This document shows positions 1 to 4,950 of a DNA stretch of 5,970 nt, in pieces (within the stretch, counting starts at the first letter, position 1; every line of letters begins with the position of its first letter). The position numbers were made by a program, and so were the translations under genes. The notes under the pieces were generated by a model that was not told where the DNA came from, ran no database searches, and saw nothing but the letters and a program-made list of their open reading frames with translations. Source of the stretch: Phycisphaeraceae bacterium (lineage in GTDB: Bacteria; Planctomycetota; Phycisphaerae; Phycisphaerales; Phycisphaeraceae); the NCBI GenBank assembly GCA_020851395.1, contig JADZCW010000094.1, positions 1 to 5,970 on the forward strand. Reading direction: 5' to 3'.

Positions 1-427
1 CCCCGAGCTTGTCCATCTTGTTGATGAAGCACAGCCGCGGCACCCGGTACCGGTCCGCCTGACGCCAGACCGTCTCGGACTGGGCCTCGACGCCCTCCTT
101 GCCGTCGAACACCGCCACCGCCCCGTCAAGCACGCGCAGCGAACGCTCGACCTCGATGGTGAAGTCCACGTGCCCCGGCGTGTCGATCAGGTTCATCGTG
201 TACTCGGTCCCGAACCGCTCCCAGAAACAGGTCGTCGCGGCCGACTGGATCGTGATCCCGCGCTCCTGCTCCTCCTGCAGGAAGTCCATCGTGGCCGTGC
301 CCTCGTGGACCTCGCCCATCTTGTAGGTCTTGCCGGTGTAGTAGAGCACGCGCTCGGTGACGGTGGTCTTGCCCGCGTCGATGTGGGCGCAGATGCCGAA
401 GTTGCGGAGCTGATCAAGCTGGGCCAT
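1..427 (-). CDS. fusA: Translation elongation factor G (EF-G), N-terminal part, cut by window edge
   Basis: EF-G is the cytoplasmic GTPase that drives ribosomal translocation and, with RRF, ribosome recycling. The first 142 codons are present and belong to the G domain. The P-loop is AHIDAGKTT (residues 14-22), the switch I region holds ERGIT with Thr59, G3 is DTPGH (82-86), and G4 is NKMD (136-139). All the GTPase motifs expected in this part are intact. The ATG at 427 is preceded by GAGGA six bases upstream, and the protein begins MAQLDQLRN as EF-Gs usually do. The frame runs open off the left edge, so about four fifths of the usual ~700-residue protein lies outside. No rpsL or rpsG lies directly upstream, so fusA has its own promoter region here rather than following the classical str operon order. 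Many planctomycetes carry more than one EF-G paralogue; which one this is cannot be told from this part. Confidence 0.97.
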   Translation of the reverse strand, partial: MAQLDQLRNFGICAHIDAGKTTVTERVLYYTGKTYKMGEVHEGTATMDFLQEEQERGITIQSAATTCFWERFGTEYTMNLIDTPGHVDFTIEVERSLRVLDGAVAVFDGKEGVEAQSETVWRQADRYRVPRLCFINKMDKLG

Positions 428-433
428 GGCTGG

Positions 434-438
434 TCCTC
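434..438 (-). promoter_or_regulatory. Shine-Dalgarno site of fusA
   Basis: On the minus strand GAGGA ends six bases before the fusA ATG at 427. The spacing is standard and supports that start codon. Confidence 0.75.
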
Positions 439-581
439 GTTAGACGGACGTTTGGGGGATCACCTGGGTTGTGGAACTGGAAGGTACGGGAGGGAGTCGG
501 GCGGGTCAGACGGTCCGGCGTGTCACGCAAGCGCCCCGCCGCCGGCGTCGTCCCGGCCGATCGGCCAGACGCGATACCGGA

Positions 582-599
582 TCAAGGGCGGAGGAGCAT
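582..599 (-). other. Mini-ORF (MLLRP) with strong SD and self-complementary start, in fusA leader
   Basis: On the minus strand a strong AAGGAGG (603-609) sits three bases before an ATG at 599. The five-codon frame reads Met-Leu-Leu-Arg-Pro and stops with TGA. The SD pairs perfectly with the start of the mini-ORF: GGAGGA and TCCTCC flank a six-base loop that contains the ATG (590-607). Initiation could therefore be gated by this small hairpin. It may be a leader peptide upstream of fusA, but such a short frame may also be chance. No function is known to me. Confidence 0.25.
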
Positions 600-768
600 G
601 GTCCTCCTTCGAGGATGTCGGGGCCGGTTCGTCCATCGCAGTTGCGTCCCGTGACGACGCCTGAATCTCTGGGGTTCATCCCCACCCCGTGCCGTCCCAC
701 GGCCTCGCCGCGGGCGACCCTGTGGAGGCTCGGGCCCGGCCATGAGGCCAACGCCCACGCCTCCCTTA

Positions 769-804
769 GGTACAGACCTACTAGTGTACCATCAGGCTTC
801 TGAT
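769..804. promoter_or_regulatory. Two adjacent inverted repeats overlapping the fusA promoter (operator-like)
   Basis: GGTAC (769-773) and GTACC (786-790) form perfect arms around 12 bases and cover the predicted -10 element and start site. Directly next to them, ATCAG (791-795) and CTGAT (800-804) form perfect arms around four bases and fill the -10/-35 spacer. Two abutting dyads inside a promoter are what a repressor or activator site looks like. No known operator consensus is recognised. Confidence 0.3.
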
Positions 805-810
805 CGTCAA
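783..810 (-). promoter_or_regulatory. Candidate sigma-70-type promoter for fusA
   Basis: Reading the minus strand, the -35 element TTGACG (805-810; five of six consensus bases) is followed after 16 bases by the -10 element TACACT (783-788; four of six). Transcription would start near 776. The stretch from about 760 to 900 is clearly less GC-rich than its surroundings, as expected for a promoter region. Confidence 0.5.
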
Positions 811-853
811 CAACTTGCTTAACCTTAGTCCCGGATGCAATTTACACTCCATC

Positions 854-886
854 CAGGACCGGAAAACCGGCGCCTGATGATATGCT
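854..886 (+). promoter_or_regulatory. Candidate extended -10 promoter with upstream dyad for the ceramidase-family gene
   Basis: TGA-TATGCT (878-886) fits an extended -10 element (TGn plus TATGCT, four of six consensus). Transcription would start near 893, leaving a leader of about 57 bases. No good -35 is seen. That position is instead occupied by an imperfect dyad: CAGG-A-CCGG (854-862), AAAA, CCGG-CG-CCTG (867-876). The dyad has no T-run on either side, so it looks more like a protein-binding site than a terminator. A weaker alternative promoter is TTAACC (819-824), 18 bases, TACACT (843-848). Confidence 0.35.
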
Positions 887-938
887 AAACCCCTATTCCG
901 CCGATGGATTATTCATCCCCGTCGTTGCCAACAGCCTC

Positions 939-943
939 AGGAG
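939..943 (+). promoter_or_regulatory. Shine-Dalgarno site deciding a TTG start
   Basis: AGGAG ends six bases before the TTG at 950. There is no ATG in this frame nearby upstream. The ATG at 904 is in another frame, whose product is Arg/Pro-rich and implausible. Confidence 0.65.
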
Positions 944-949
944 CCGCGA

Positions 950-2374
950 TTGGACGACACGCCCAAGATCCTCGCCCAGCAGCAGGCCTTCCGCGCCGGC
1001 GTCGCGGAGCTGGACATCACCCCCGACCTGGACATCCAGATCGGCGGCGACATCGGCCACCGCCGCCCCGTCGAGCGCATCCTCGACCCCCTCTTCGCCC
1101 GCGCCCTGGTCCTCGAGGCCCAGGGCCGGCGCTACTGCCTCGTCTCGATGGACCTGATCGCCGTCACCGAACCCTGGACCGACCACCTACGCCAGACCAT
1201 CGCCGACCGCTGGGGATTCGATCGCTCCGCCGTCCTGATCCACGCCGTCCAGAACCACGCCGCCCCCGACCTGGGCGTCATCGAGTTCGCCGGCCGCCAC
1301 CCCTGGACCGACGACCCCGCACTCTGGTGGCTCTGGGGTGGCGACGAGCGCTACATCCACCCCACCGTCGAGCGCATCCTCACCGCCGTCGACCGCGCCA
1401 TGACCAACCTCCAGCCCGCCTGGGCCCAGATCGGCCGCGGCGTCGACGGCCGCTCCGCCCGCAATCGCCGCTTCGTCATGCGCGACGGCACGGCCAAATG
1501 CCACCCCCGCACCGCCGACCCCAACATCCTCCACTGCGAGGGCCCGATCGACCCCGAGGTCGGCCTGCTGCTCCTGCACCGCCAGACCGACGACCTGCCC
1601 ATCGCCGCCCTGCTCCACCACACCTGCCACCCCTGCCACTTCTTCGGCGCCAACCTCGTCAGCGCCGGCTGGCCCGGCGCCTGGGCCCAGGCCGTCCGGC
1701 AGTTCCTCGGCCGCGACTGCATCCCCCTGGTCCTCAACGGCGCCTGCGGCAACATCCACCACACCGACCACCTCGACGTCGACTACAACCAGGACCGCCA
1801 CGCCCACGAACGCATGGGCCAGAAGCTCGCCGACACCACCCGCGCCGCCTTCGCCACCGCCCAGCCCCTGACCTCCTACGACTTCACCTGGACCAGCCGC
1901 CGCCTCTCGATCCCCCTGCGCCCCCTCGACCGCAAACTCCTCGCCGCCGCCGAGAAACTCCTCGCCGAACACCCCACGCCGATCTGGCGCGACGGCGACA
2001 CCACCCAGGCCGAGTGGGACTGGATGTACGCCGTCTGGCGCGTCGACTACGAGAACTTCTTCCGCCAGCGCCAGGGCTCCTTCCCCTACGAGATCCAGGC
2101 CCTGCGCCTCGGCCCCCTGGCTGTCCTCGGCTGGCCCGGCGAGCCCTTCGTCGAGGCCCAGCTCCACGTCAAGCTCGAATCCCCCGCCGCCTTCACCTGG
2201 CCCGCCCACATGACCAGCGCCGACGCCGGCTACATCCCCACCCGCCACGCCCTGCGCCGCGGCGGCTATGAAACCGACGCCGGCGTCAGCTCCAAGCTCG
2301 CCCCCGAAGCCCTTGAAACCATCGAGTACGAATCCCTGGCCATGCTCCGCGAACTCTTCCCCACCACGCCATGA
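950..2374 (+). CDS. Neutral/alkaline ceramidase-family protein (N-terminal domain only), probable zinc hydrolase
   Basis: This 474-residue protein begins at a TTG with a good SD and has no signal peptide, so it is probably cytoplasmic. It resembles the N-terminal catalytic domain of neutral/alkaline non-lysosomal ceramidases, zinc enzymes that hydrolyse the amide bond of ceramide. The opening FRAGVAELDITPD fits the family's first strand. Likely zinc ligands by family comparison are His103 (QNHAAPD), a His in HHTCHPCHF (223-231), Glu398 (WPGEPF) and Tyr428 (AGYIPT). The family's GDVSPN nucleophile motif appears as NGACGNIHHT (263-272), so the catalytic serine is replaced by histidine. The protein also lacks the C-terminal domain of full-length ceramidases (650 residues or more). 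True ceramidase activity is therefore doubtful; another hydrolytic substrate is more likely. Similar short proteins are frequent in planctomycetes. Fold assignment is fairly sure, substrate unknown. Confidence 0.72.
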   Translation: MDDTPKILAQQQAFRAGVAELDITPDLDIQIGGDIGHRRPVERILDPLFARALVLEAQGRRYCLVSMDLIAVTEPWTDHLRQTIADRWGFDRSAVLIHAVQNHAAPDLGVIEFAGRHPWTDDPALWWLWGGDERYIHPTVERILTAVDRAMTNLQPAWAQIGRGVDGRSARNRRFVMRDGTAKCHPRTADPNILHCEGPIDPEVGLLLLHRQTDDLPIAALLHHTCHPCHFFGANLVSAGWPGAWAQAVRQFLGRDCIPLVLNGACGNIHHTDHLDVDYNQDRHAHERMGQKLADTTRAAFATAQPLTSYDFTWTSRRLSIPLRPLDRKLLAAAEKLLAEHPTPIWRDGDTTQAEWDWMYAVWRVDYENFFRQRQGSFPYEIQALRLGPLAVLGWPGEPFVEAQLHVKLESPAAFTWPAHMTSADAGYIPTRHALRRGGYETDAGVSSKLAPEALETIEYESLAMLRELFPTTP

Positions 2375-2400
2375 TGATTGTCACTTCCCGCCCATCCGAG

Positions 2401-2461
2401 CCGGGCTCCGTGAGCCCGGTCCCGACTCGCAGAGTCCGGCTCTGACAAACCGAGACTCTCG
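2401..2461. repeat. Cluster of perfect short hairpins after the ceramidase-family gene
   Basis: In the gap 2375-2508 there are three consecutive perfect inverted repeats: CCGGGCTC/GAGCCCGG with a three-base loop (2401-2419), GACTC/GAGTC with a three-base loop (2424-2436), and CGAG/CTCG with a three-base loop (2451-2461). An alternative pairing AGAG/CTCT (2431-2434 with 2440-2443) would compete with the second. There is no T-run, so this is not a classical intrinsic terminator. It may stabilise the 3' end, act as a T-less terminator, or be a dispersed palindromic repeat. Confidence 0.4.
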
Positions 2462-2473
2462 TTCCCCACACCC

Positions 2474-2502
2474 TTGGCCCCTCCCCCGCCATCCCCTATG
2501 CT
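2474..2502 (+). promoter_or_regulatory. Candidate promoter giving a leaderless transcript
   Basis: TTGGCC (2474-2479; four of six consensus) is followed after exactly 17 bases by TATGCT (2497-2502; four of six). The -10 ends six bases before the ATG at 2509, so transcription would begin at or next to the start codon. Consistent with this, the C-rich upstream sequence holds no Shine-Dalgarno motif. Confidence 0.5.
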
Positions 2503-2508
2503 TACGCC

Positions 2509-3162
2509 ATGGACACTCAAGACCTCAGCAGCCGCATCGCCCAGTGGGAAAAGATGACCCAGGCCGACCCCCAGAACGCCATGGGCTGGTTCAGCCTCGG
2601 CAACGTCTACAAGGAAGCCGAGCGCCTCACCGACGCCGCGGCCGCCCTCCAAAAAACCGTCGAGCTCGACCCCAGCCTCTCGCGGGCCTATCAGCTCCTC
2701 GGCCAGGTCCTGCTCAAGCTCGAAAAACTCGACCAGGCCAAGGACGTCCTGACCCAGGGCTACACCGTCGCGGCCTCACGCGGCGACGTCATGCCCCAGC
2801 GGGCCATCGCCTCCCTGATGGAGCTGCACCGCTGGCCCCTGCCCGAAGTCGCCACCCCCCAAGCAGCGCAGGCCACGGCAACTTCCGGGGGCGGGGGCGA
2901 GGGGGTTGATCAGATCATCGACCGCCGCACGGGTCAGCCTGGTACCCGCCTCCCCGACCCGCCCATGCGTGGCCCCCTCGGCCAGTTCATCTTCCACCAC
3001 TACTCCCAGGACACCTGGCGGCAGTGGATCCGCATGGGCACCAAGGTCATCAACGAGCTCCGACTCGACTTCTCCAACCCCGAGCATCAACAGCTCTACG
3101 AGCAGCACATGAAGGAATGGCTCGGCATCAGCGACGAGGACGTCGCCGCCTTCAAGCCTTAA
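2509..3162 (+). CDS. TPR protein with C-terminal YggX-like (Fe(II)-trafficking family) domain
   Basis: A 217-residue protein in two parts. Residues about 21-90 form two tetratricopeptide repeats (GWFSLGNVY...ALQKTVELDP, then AYQLLGQVL...AKDVLTQGY), a helical protein-binding scaffold. After a Gln/Ala/Thr/Gly linker (about 113-132), residues about 133-208 match the YggX family pattern: PPMRGPLG (151-158), then S-x3-W-x2-W (166-173), TKVINELRL (178-186) and NPEH...LYEQHMKEWLG (190-206). The spacing from G142 through PP to LG fits YggX without a gap. YggX proteins are small (~90 residues) and linked to iron handling and protection of Fe-S clusters from oxidants. Their conserved N-terminal cysteine aligns with Asp138, and the whole protein has no cysteine. 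No signal peptide is seen. Iron-related function is inference from the family; the fused TPRs suggest recruitment to a partner. The start is the first ATG, supported by the promoter just upstream. Confidence 0.75.
   Translation: MDTQDLSSRIAQWEKMTQADPQNAMGWFSLGNVYKEAERLTDAAAALQKTVELDPSLSRAYQLLGQVLLKLEKLDQAKDVLTQGYTVAASRGDVMPQRAIASLMELHRWPLPEVATPQAAQATATSGGGGEGVDQIIDRRTGQPGTRLPDPPMRGPLGQFIFHHYSQDTWRQWIRMGTKVINELRLDFSNPEHQQLYEQHMKEWLGISDEDVAAFKP
2882..2897 (+). repeat. GC-rich 16-base repeat, copy 1, inside the interdomain linker
   Basis: CTTCCGGGGGCGGGGG occurs here in-frame, encoding part of the Ser-Gly-rich linker between the TPR and YggX-like parts. It occurs again exactly at 5728-5743. Both copies are followed within a few bases by further G's and then GGTT. 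Confidence 0.5.
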
Positions 3163-3199
3163 CCTTCACGGAACCCCCGTCGCCGTTCCAATGTGAACC

Positions 3200-3281
3200 A
3201 TTGCCGATGGCCAATTTGCGAATGCCGATGTGGACGGTAATGTCTTGACACATCGGCAATCGGAAATCGGAAATCGGCAAT
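3200..3281. repeat. Heptanucleotide repeat island with inverted copies
   Basis: Four tandem 7-base units (ATCGGCA, ATCGGAA, ATCGGAA, ATCGGCA) run from 3252 to 3279. The reverse complement of the same unit, TGCCGAT or a close variant, occurs upstream at 3202-3208 and 3223-3229. As a result 3219-3232 and 3249-3262 form a 14-base inverted repeat with one mismatch and a 16-base loop, able to make a strong hairpin. The island fills most of the gap between the TPR gene and the oxidoreductase gene. It is less GC-rich than the flanking genes. A perfect -35 hexamer TTGACA (3245-3250) overlaps one arm, but no -10 is found at a proper distance. Confidence 0.7.
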
Positions 3282-3286
3282 TTTTC

Positions 3287-3291
3287 AAGGA
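3287..3291 (+). promoter_or_regulatory. Shine-Dalgarno site deciding the oxidoreductase start
   Basis: AAGGA ends seven bases before the ATG at 3299. A start further upstream at 3230 would read through the heptanucleotide repeats and has no SD. Confidence 0.7.
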
Positions 3292-3298
3292 TATCCTC

Positions 3299-4297
3299 AT
3301 GCCCAAGGTCGCTCTGCTCGGCTGCGCCCACATCCACACCCCCGGCTTCCTCAAGATGCTCAAGAACCGCCCGAGCGTCACCGTCGCGGCCGTCTGGGAC
3401 CACGACGCCGCCCGCGCCGCCGCCAACGCCAAGGAGGCCAACGCCCCGGTCGTCAGCGACCTGGCCGTCATCCTCGCCGACAAATCCATCGACGCCGCGA
3501 TCGTCTGCTCCGAGACCGACCGCCACGAGTCCCTCGTCCTGCCCGCCGCCGCCGCCGGCAAGCACCTGTTCGTCGAGAAGCCCCTGGGCTACGCCACCGC
3601 CGACGCCGACCGCATGGCCCGCGCCATCGACCAGGCCGGCGTCCACTTCTCCACCGGCTACTTCCTCCGCGGCTCGCCCGTCCACCAGTTCCTCAAGCAC
3701 GCCATCGCCGACAACCTCTTCGGCGCCATCACCCGCGTCCGCCACAGCAACTGCCACAACGGCGCCCTCGGCGGATGGTTCGACACCCAGTGGCGCTGGA
3801 TGGCCGACCCCAAGATCGCCGGCTGCGGCGCCTTCGGCGACCTGGCCACCCACTCCCTCGACATCCTCCTCTGGCTCATGGGCGCCGTCGAACGCGTCGC
3901 CGGCGACATCTTCACCGTCACCAAACGCTACGGCGACTGCGACGAGGTCGGCGAGGCGTTGCTCAAGTTTCAGAACGGCGCGCTGGCCACTCTTGCCGGC
4001 AGCTGGCTCGACCTGGACAACCCCGTCCAGTGCCTGATCACCGGCACCGAGGCCCACGCCATGGTCTGCCAGGGCAAGCTCTACCTCAAGAGCAAGAAGC
4101 TCAACGCCGACGGCAAGGAGCCCTGGACCAACCTGCCCAAGCCCTGGCCCCACGCCTTCGAGAACTTCCTCGACGCCGTCGAGGGCAAGCCCCACGCCCC
4201 CCTGGTCTCCGTCCGCGAGGCCGCCGCGCGCTCCGCCGTCATGACCGCCATCTACCAGGCCGCCCGCGACAAAACCTGGCTCCCCGTCAACCGCTAA
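3299..4297 (+). CDS. Gfo/Idh/MocA-family NAD(P)-dependent oxidoreductase
   Basis: A 332-residue cytoplasmic protein of the glucose-fructose oxidoreductase/inositol dehydrogenase/MocA family. These enzymes oxidise or reduce sugars and cyclitols with NAD(P). The N-terminal Rossmann half (1 to about 120) contains VALLG at the first strand, D34 at the end of the second strand, and EKP (93-95) with the conserved catalytic-site lysine. The C-terminal half carries the family's active-site signature GAFGDLATHSLD (177-188), including D181 and H185. The glycine-rich loop is unusual: instead of GxGxxG it reads GCAHIHTPG (8-16), with two histidines. The start at 3299 follows a good SD and gives the normal family length. 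It is preceded by a repeat-filled gap and followed by an intrinsic terminator, so it is probably transcribed alone or as the last gene. The family is large in planctomycetes and the substrate cannot be predicted. Family assignment is very sure. Confidence 0.93.
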   Translation: MPKVALLGCAHIHTPGFLKMLKNRPSVTVAAVWDHDAARAAANAKEANAPVVSDLAVILADKSIDAAIVCSETDRHESLVLPAAAAGKHLFVEKPLGYATADADRMARAIDQAGVHFSTGYFLRGSPVHQFLKHAIADNLFGAITRVRHSNCHNGALGGWFDTQWRWMADPKIAGCGAFGDLATHSLDILLWLMGAVERVAGDIFTVTKRYGDCDEVGEALLKFQNGALATLAGSWLDLDNPVQCLITGTEAHAMVCQGKLYLKSKKLNADGKEPWTNLPKPWPHAFENFLDAVEGKPHAPLVSVREAAARSAVMTAIYQAARDKTWLPVNR

Positions 4298-4336
4298 CCC
4301 CCCCGGAAGTAACTCCGGTTGTTCAGAAATACCACG

Positions 4337-4370
4337 GCCGCCCGGAACGACCTTCCGGGCGGCTTTGTTT
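4337..4370 (+). terminator. Rho-independent terminator after the oxidoreductase gene
   Basis: An 11-base perfect stem, GCCGCCCGGAA (4337-4347) with TTCCGGGCGGC (4353-4363), has a five-base loop and is followed directly by TTTGTTT. It ends rightward transcription 40 bases after the oxidoreductase stop and just before the convergent sixA end. A smaller dyad CCGGA/TCCGG (4303-4318), followed by TTGTT, lies just upstream. There is no T-run on the minus-strand side, so termination of sixA here is not supported. Confidence 0.9.
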
Positions 4371-4385
4371 GCGACACCTCGGCGC

Positions 4386-4883
4386 TCACTTCCCCCCGCC
4401 GACCGCCCGCAGCATCTTCGGCGTCGCCAGCCAGCACATCTGCCCTGGCCCGATGCCGTTGCTCGAAAAATCCGCCTCGATCAGCGCGCACCCCGCGTTC
4501 TTGAGCCCCACAAACCCCTCGCCCCCGTCCGGCGAACAGAGCATCTCCACCAGCCGCGACAGCGACGGGTCGTGCCCCACCACGCAGATCGACTCCTCGT
4601 GCCGCTTGCGCAGGTCGCGCAGGATCTTCGCCGCCGGCCCATCGCCCAGGCTCACCATCTCCTGCGGCTCAACGCCGAAGGCCTTGCCCACGATCCCCGC
4701 CGTCTGCGCCGCTCGCACCCGAGGGCTCGTCAGGATCACGTCCAGATGATCGATGAGCTTGCACAACCCCTTGGCCGCCAGGGTCGTCTTCTCGATCCCC
4801 TCATCGGTGAGTTTGCGCGACTCGTCCCGCCCGTCGGCGCTGTGGTTCTCGGCAATACCGTGACGCATGATCAGGATCTGCAT
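4386..4883 (-). CDS. sixA: SixA-type phosphohistidine phosphatase
   Basis: A 165-residue cytoplasmic member of the histidine phosphatase (phosphoglycerate-mutase-like) superfamily, of the short SixA type. SixA proteins remove phosphate from phosphohistidine in signalling or phosphotransfer proteins. The signature RHG is at 7-9, with His8 as the expected nucleophile. The SPRVRAAQTA block (53-62) supplies phosphate-binding arginine, and VVGHDPSLS (101-109) supplies the second catalytic histidine, His104. The length is typical of SixA (about 150-165). The ATG at 4883 has AGGA seven bases upstream (4891-4894). The gene follows phoU on the same strand with a 67-base gap, so it may share transcription with pstB and phoU. 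A link to phosphate signalling is inference from position only. A generic phosphatase of small metabolites cannot be excluded. Confidence 0.88.
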   Translation of the reverse strand: MQILIMRHGIAENHSADGRDESRKLTDEGIEKTTLAAKGLCKLIDHLDVILTSPRVRAAQTAGIVGKAFGVEPQEMVSLGDGPAAKILRDLRKRHEESICVVGHDPSLSRLVEMLCSPDGGEGFVGLKNAGCALIEADFSSNGIGPGQMCWLATPKMLRAVGGGK

Positions 4884-4950
4884 CCGTGTATCCTGACGAA
4901 AAAATGACAGCAGAACAAGACCGCTCGTTGCCGCAGTCGCCCCTCGTCGC

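Larger units (their letters stand above)
428..776 (-). other. Long GC-rich fusA leader with several possible hairpins
   Basis: This stretch of about 350 bases between fusA and its predicted promoter has no convincing gene. Open frames on both strands are Arg/Pro/Gly-rich and match nothing I recognise. It does hold a run of small perfect inverted repeats: GGGG/CCCC (671-683), GCCGT/ACGGC (691-703), TCGCC/GGCGA (705-717), GGCC/GGCC (738-749), the 12-base palindrome GGCCGATCGGCC (555-566), and GGAGGA/TCCTCC (590-607). If the promoter at 783-810 is real, all of these lie in the 5' untranslated leader of fusA. A regulatory role is inference, and short hairpins are common by chance at this GC content. 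Confidence 0.35.

Noticed and set aside
170..803. Overlapping open frames in the region upstream of fusA, both strands
   Set aside because: None has a good SD together with gene-like codon use, and no domain is recognisable. The frame at 170-664 partly overlaps fusA antisense.
854..876. Dyad considered as an intrinsic terminator
   Set aside because: There is no T-run on either strand and no gene ends nearby. An operator-like site is more plausible.
1187..2248. 353-codon minus-strand open frame opposite the ceramidase-family gene
   Set aside because: Its product is a Gly/Val/Ala-rich string with no motif. It is a shadow of C-ending codons on the plus strand, whose gene has clear family motifs.
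904..2271. 455-codon plus-strand frame starting with an ATG upstream of the TTG start
   Set aside because: The product is Arg/Pro/His-rich and without any domain. It is the +1 shadow of the ceramidase-family frame, which has an SD and motifs.
3230..3298. Upstream extension of the oxidoreductase to a start at 3230
   Set aside because: The extra 23 residues come from the heptanucleotide repeats. The ATG at 3299 has a proper SD and gives the family's usual N-terminus.
3152..4195. 347-codon minus-strand open frame opposite the oxidoreductase gene
   Set aside because: Composition is almost only Gly, Val, Ala, Glu and Asp. It overlaps a gene with intact EKP and active-site motifs.
4891..4950. Six-base stem (GACTGC/GCGGTC) and T-run between phoU and sixA considered as a terminator
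   Set aside because: The stem contains a G-U pair, has an eight-base loop, and the T-run lies over ten bases away, next to the sixA SD.
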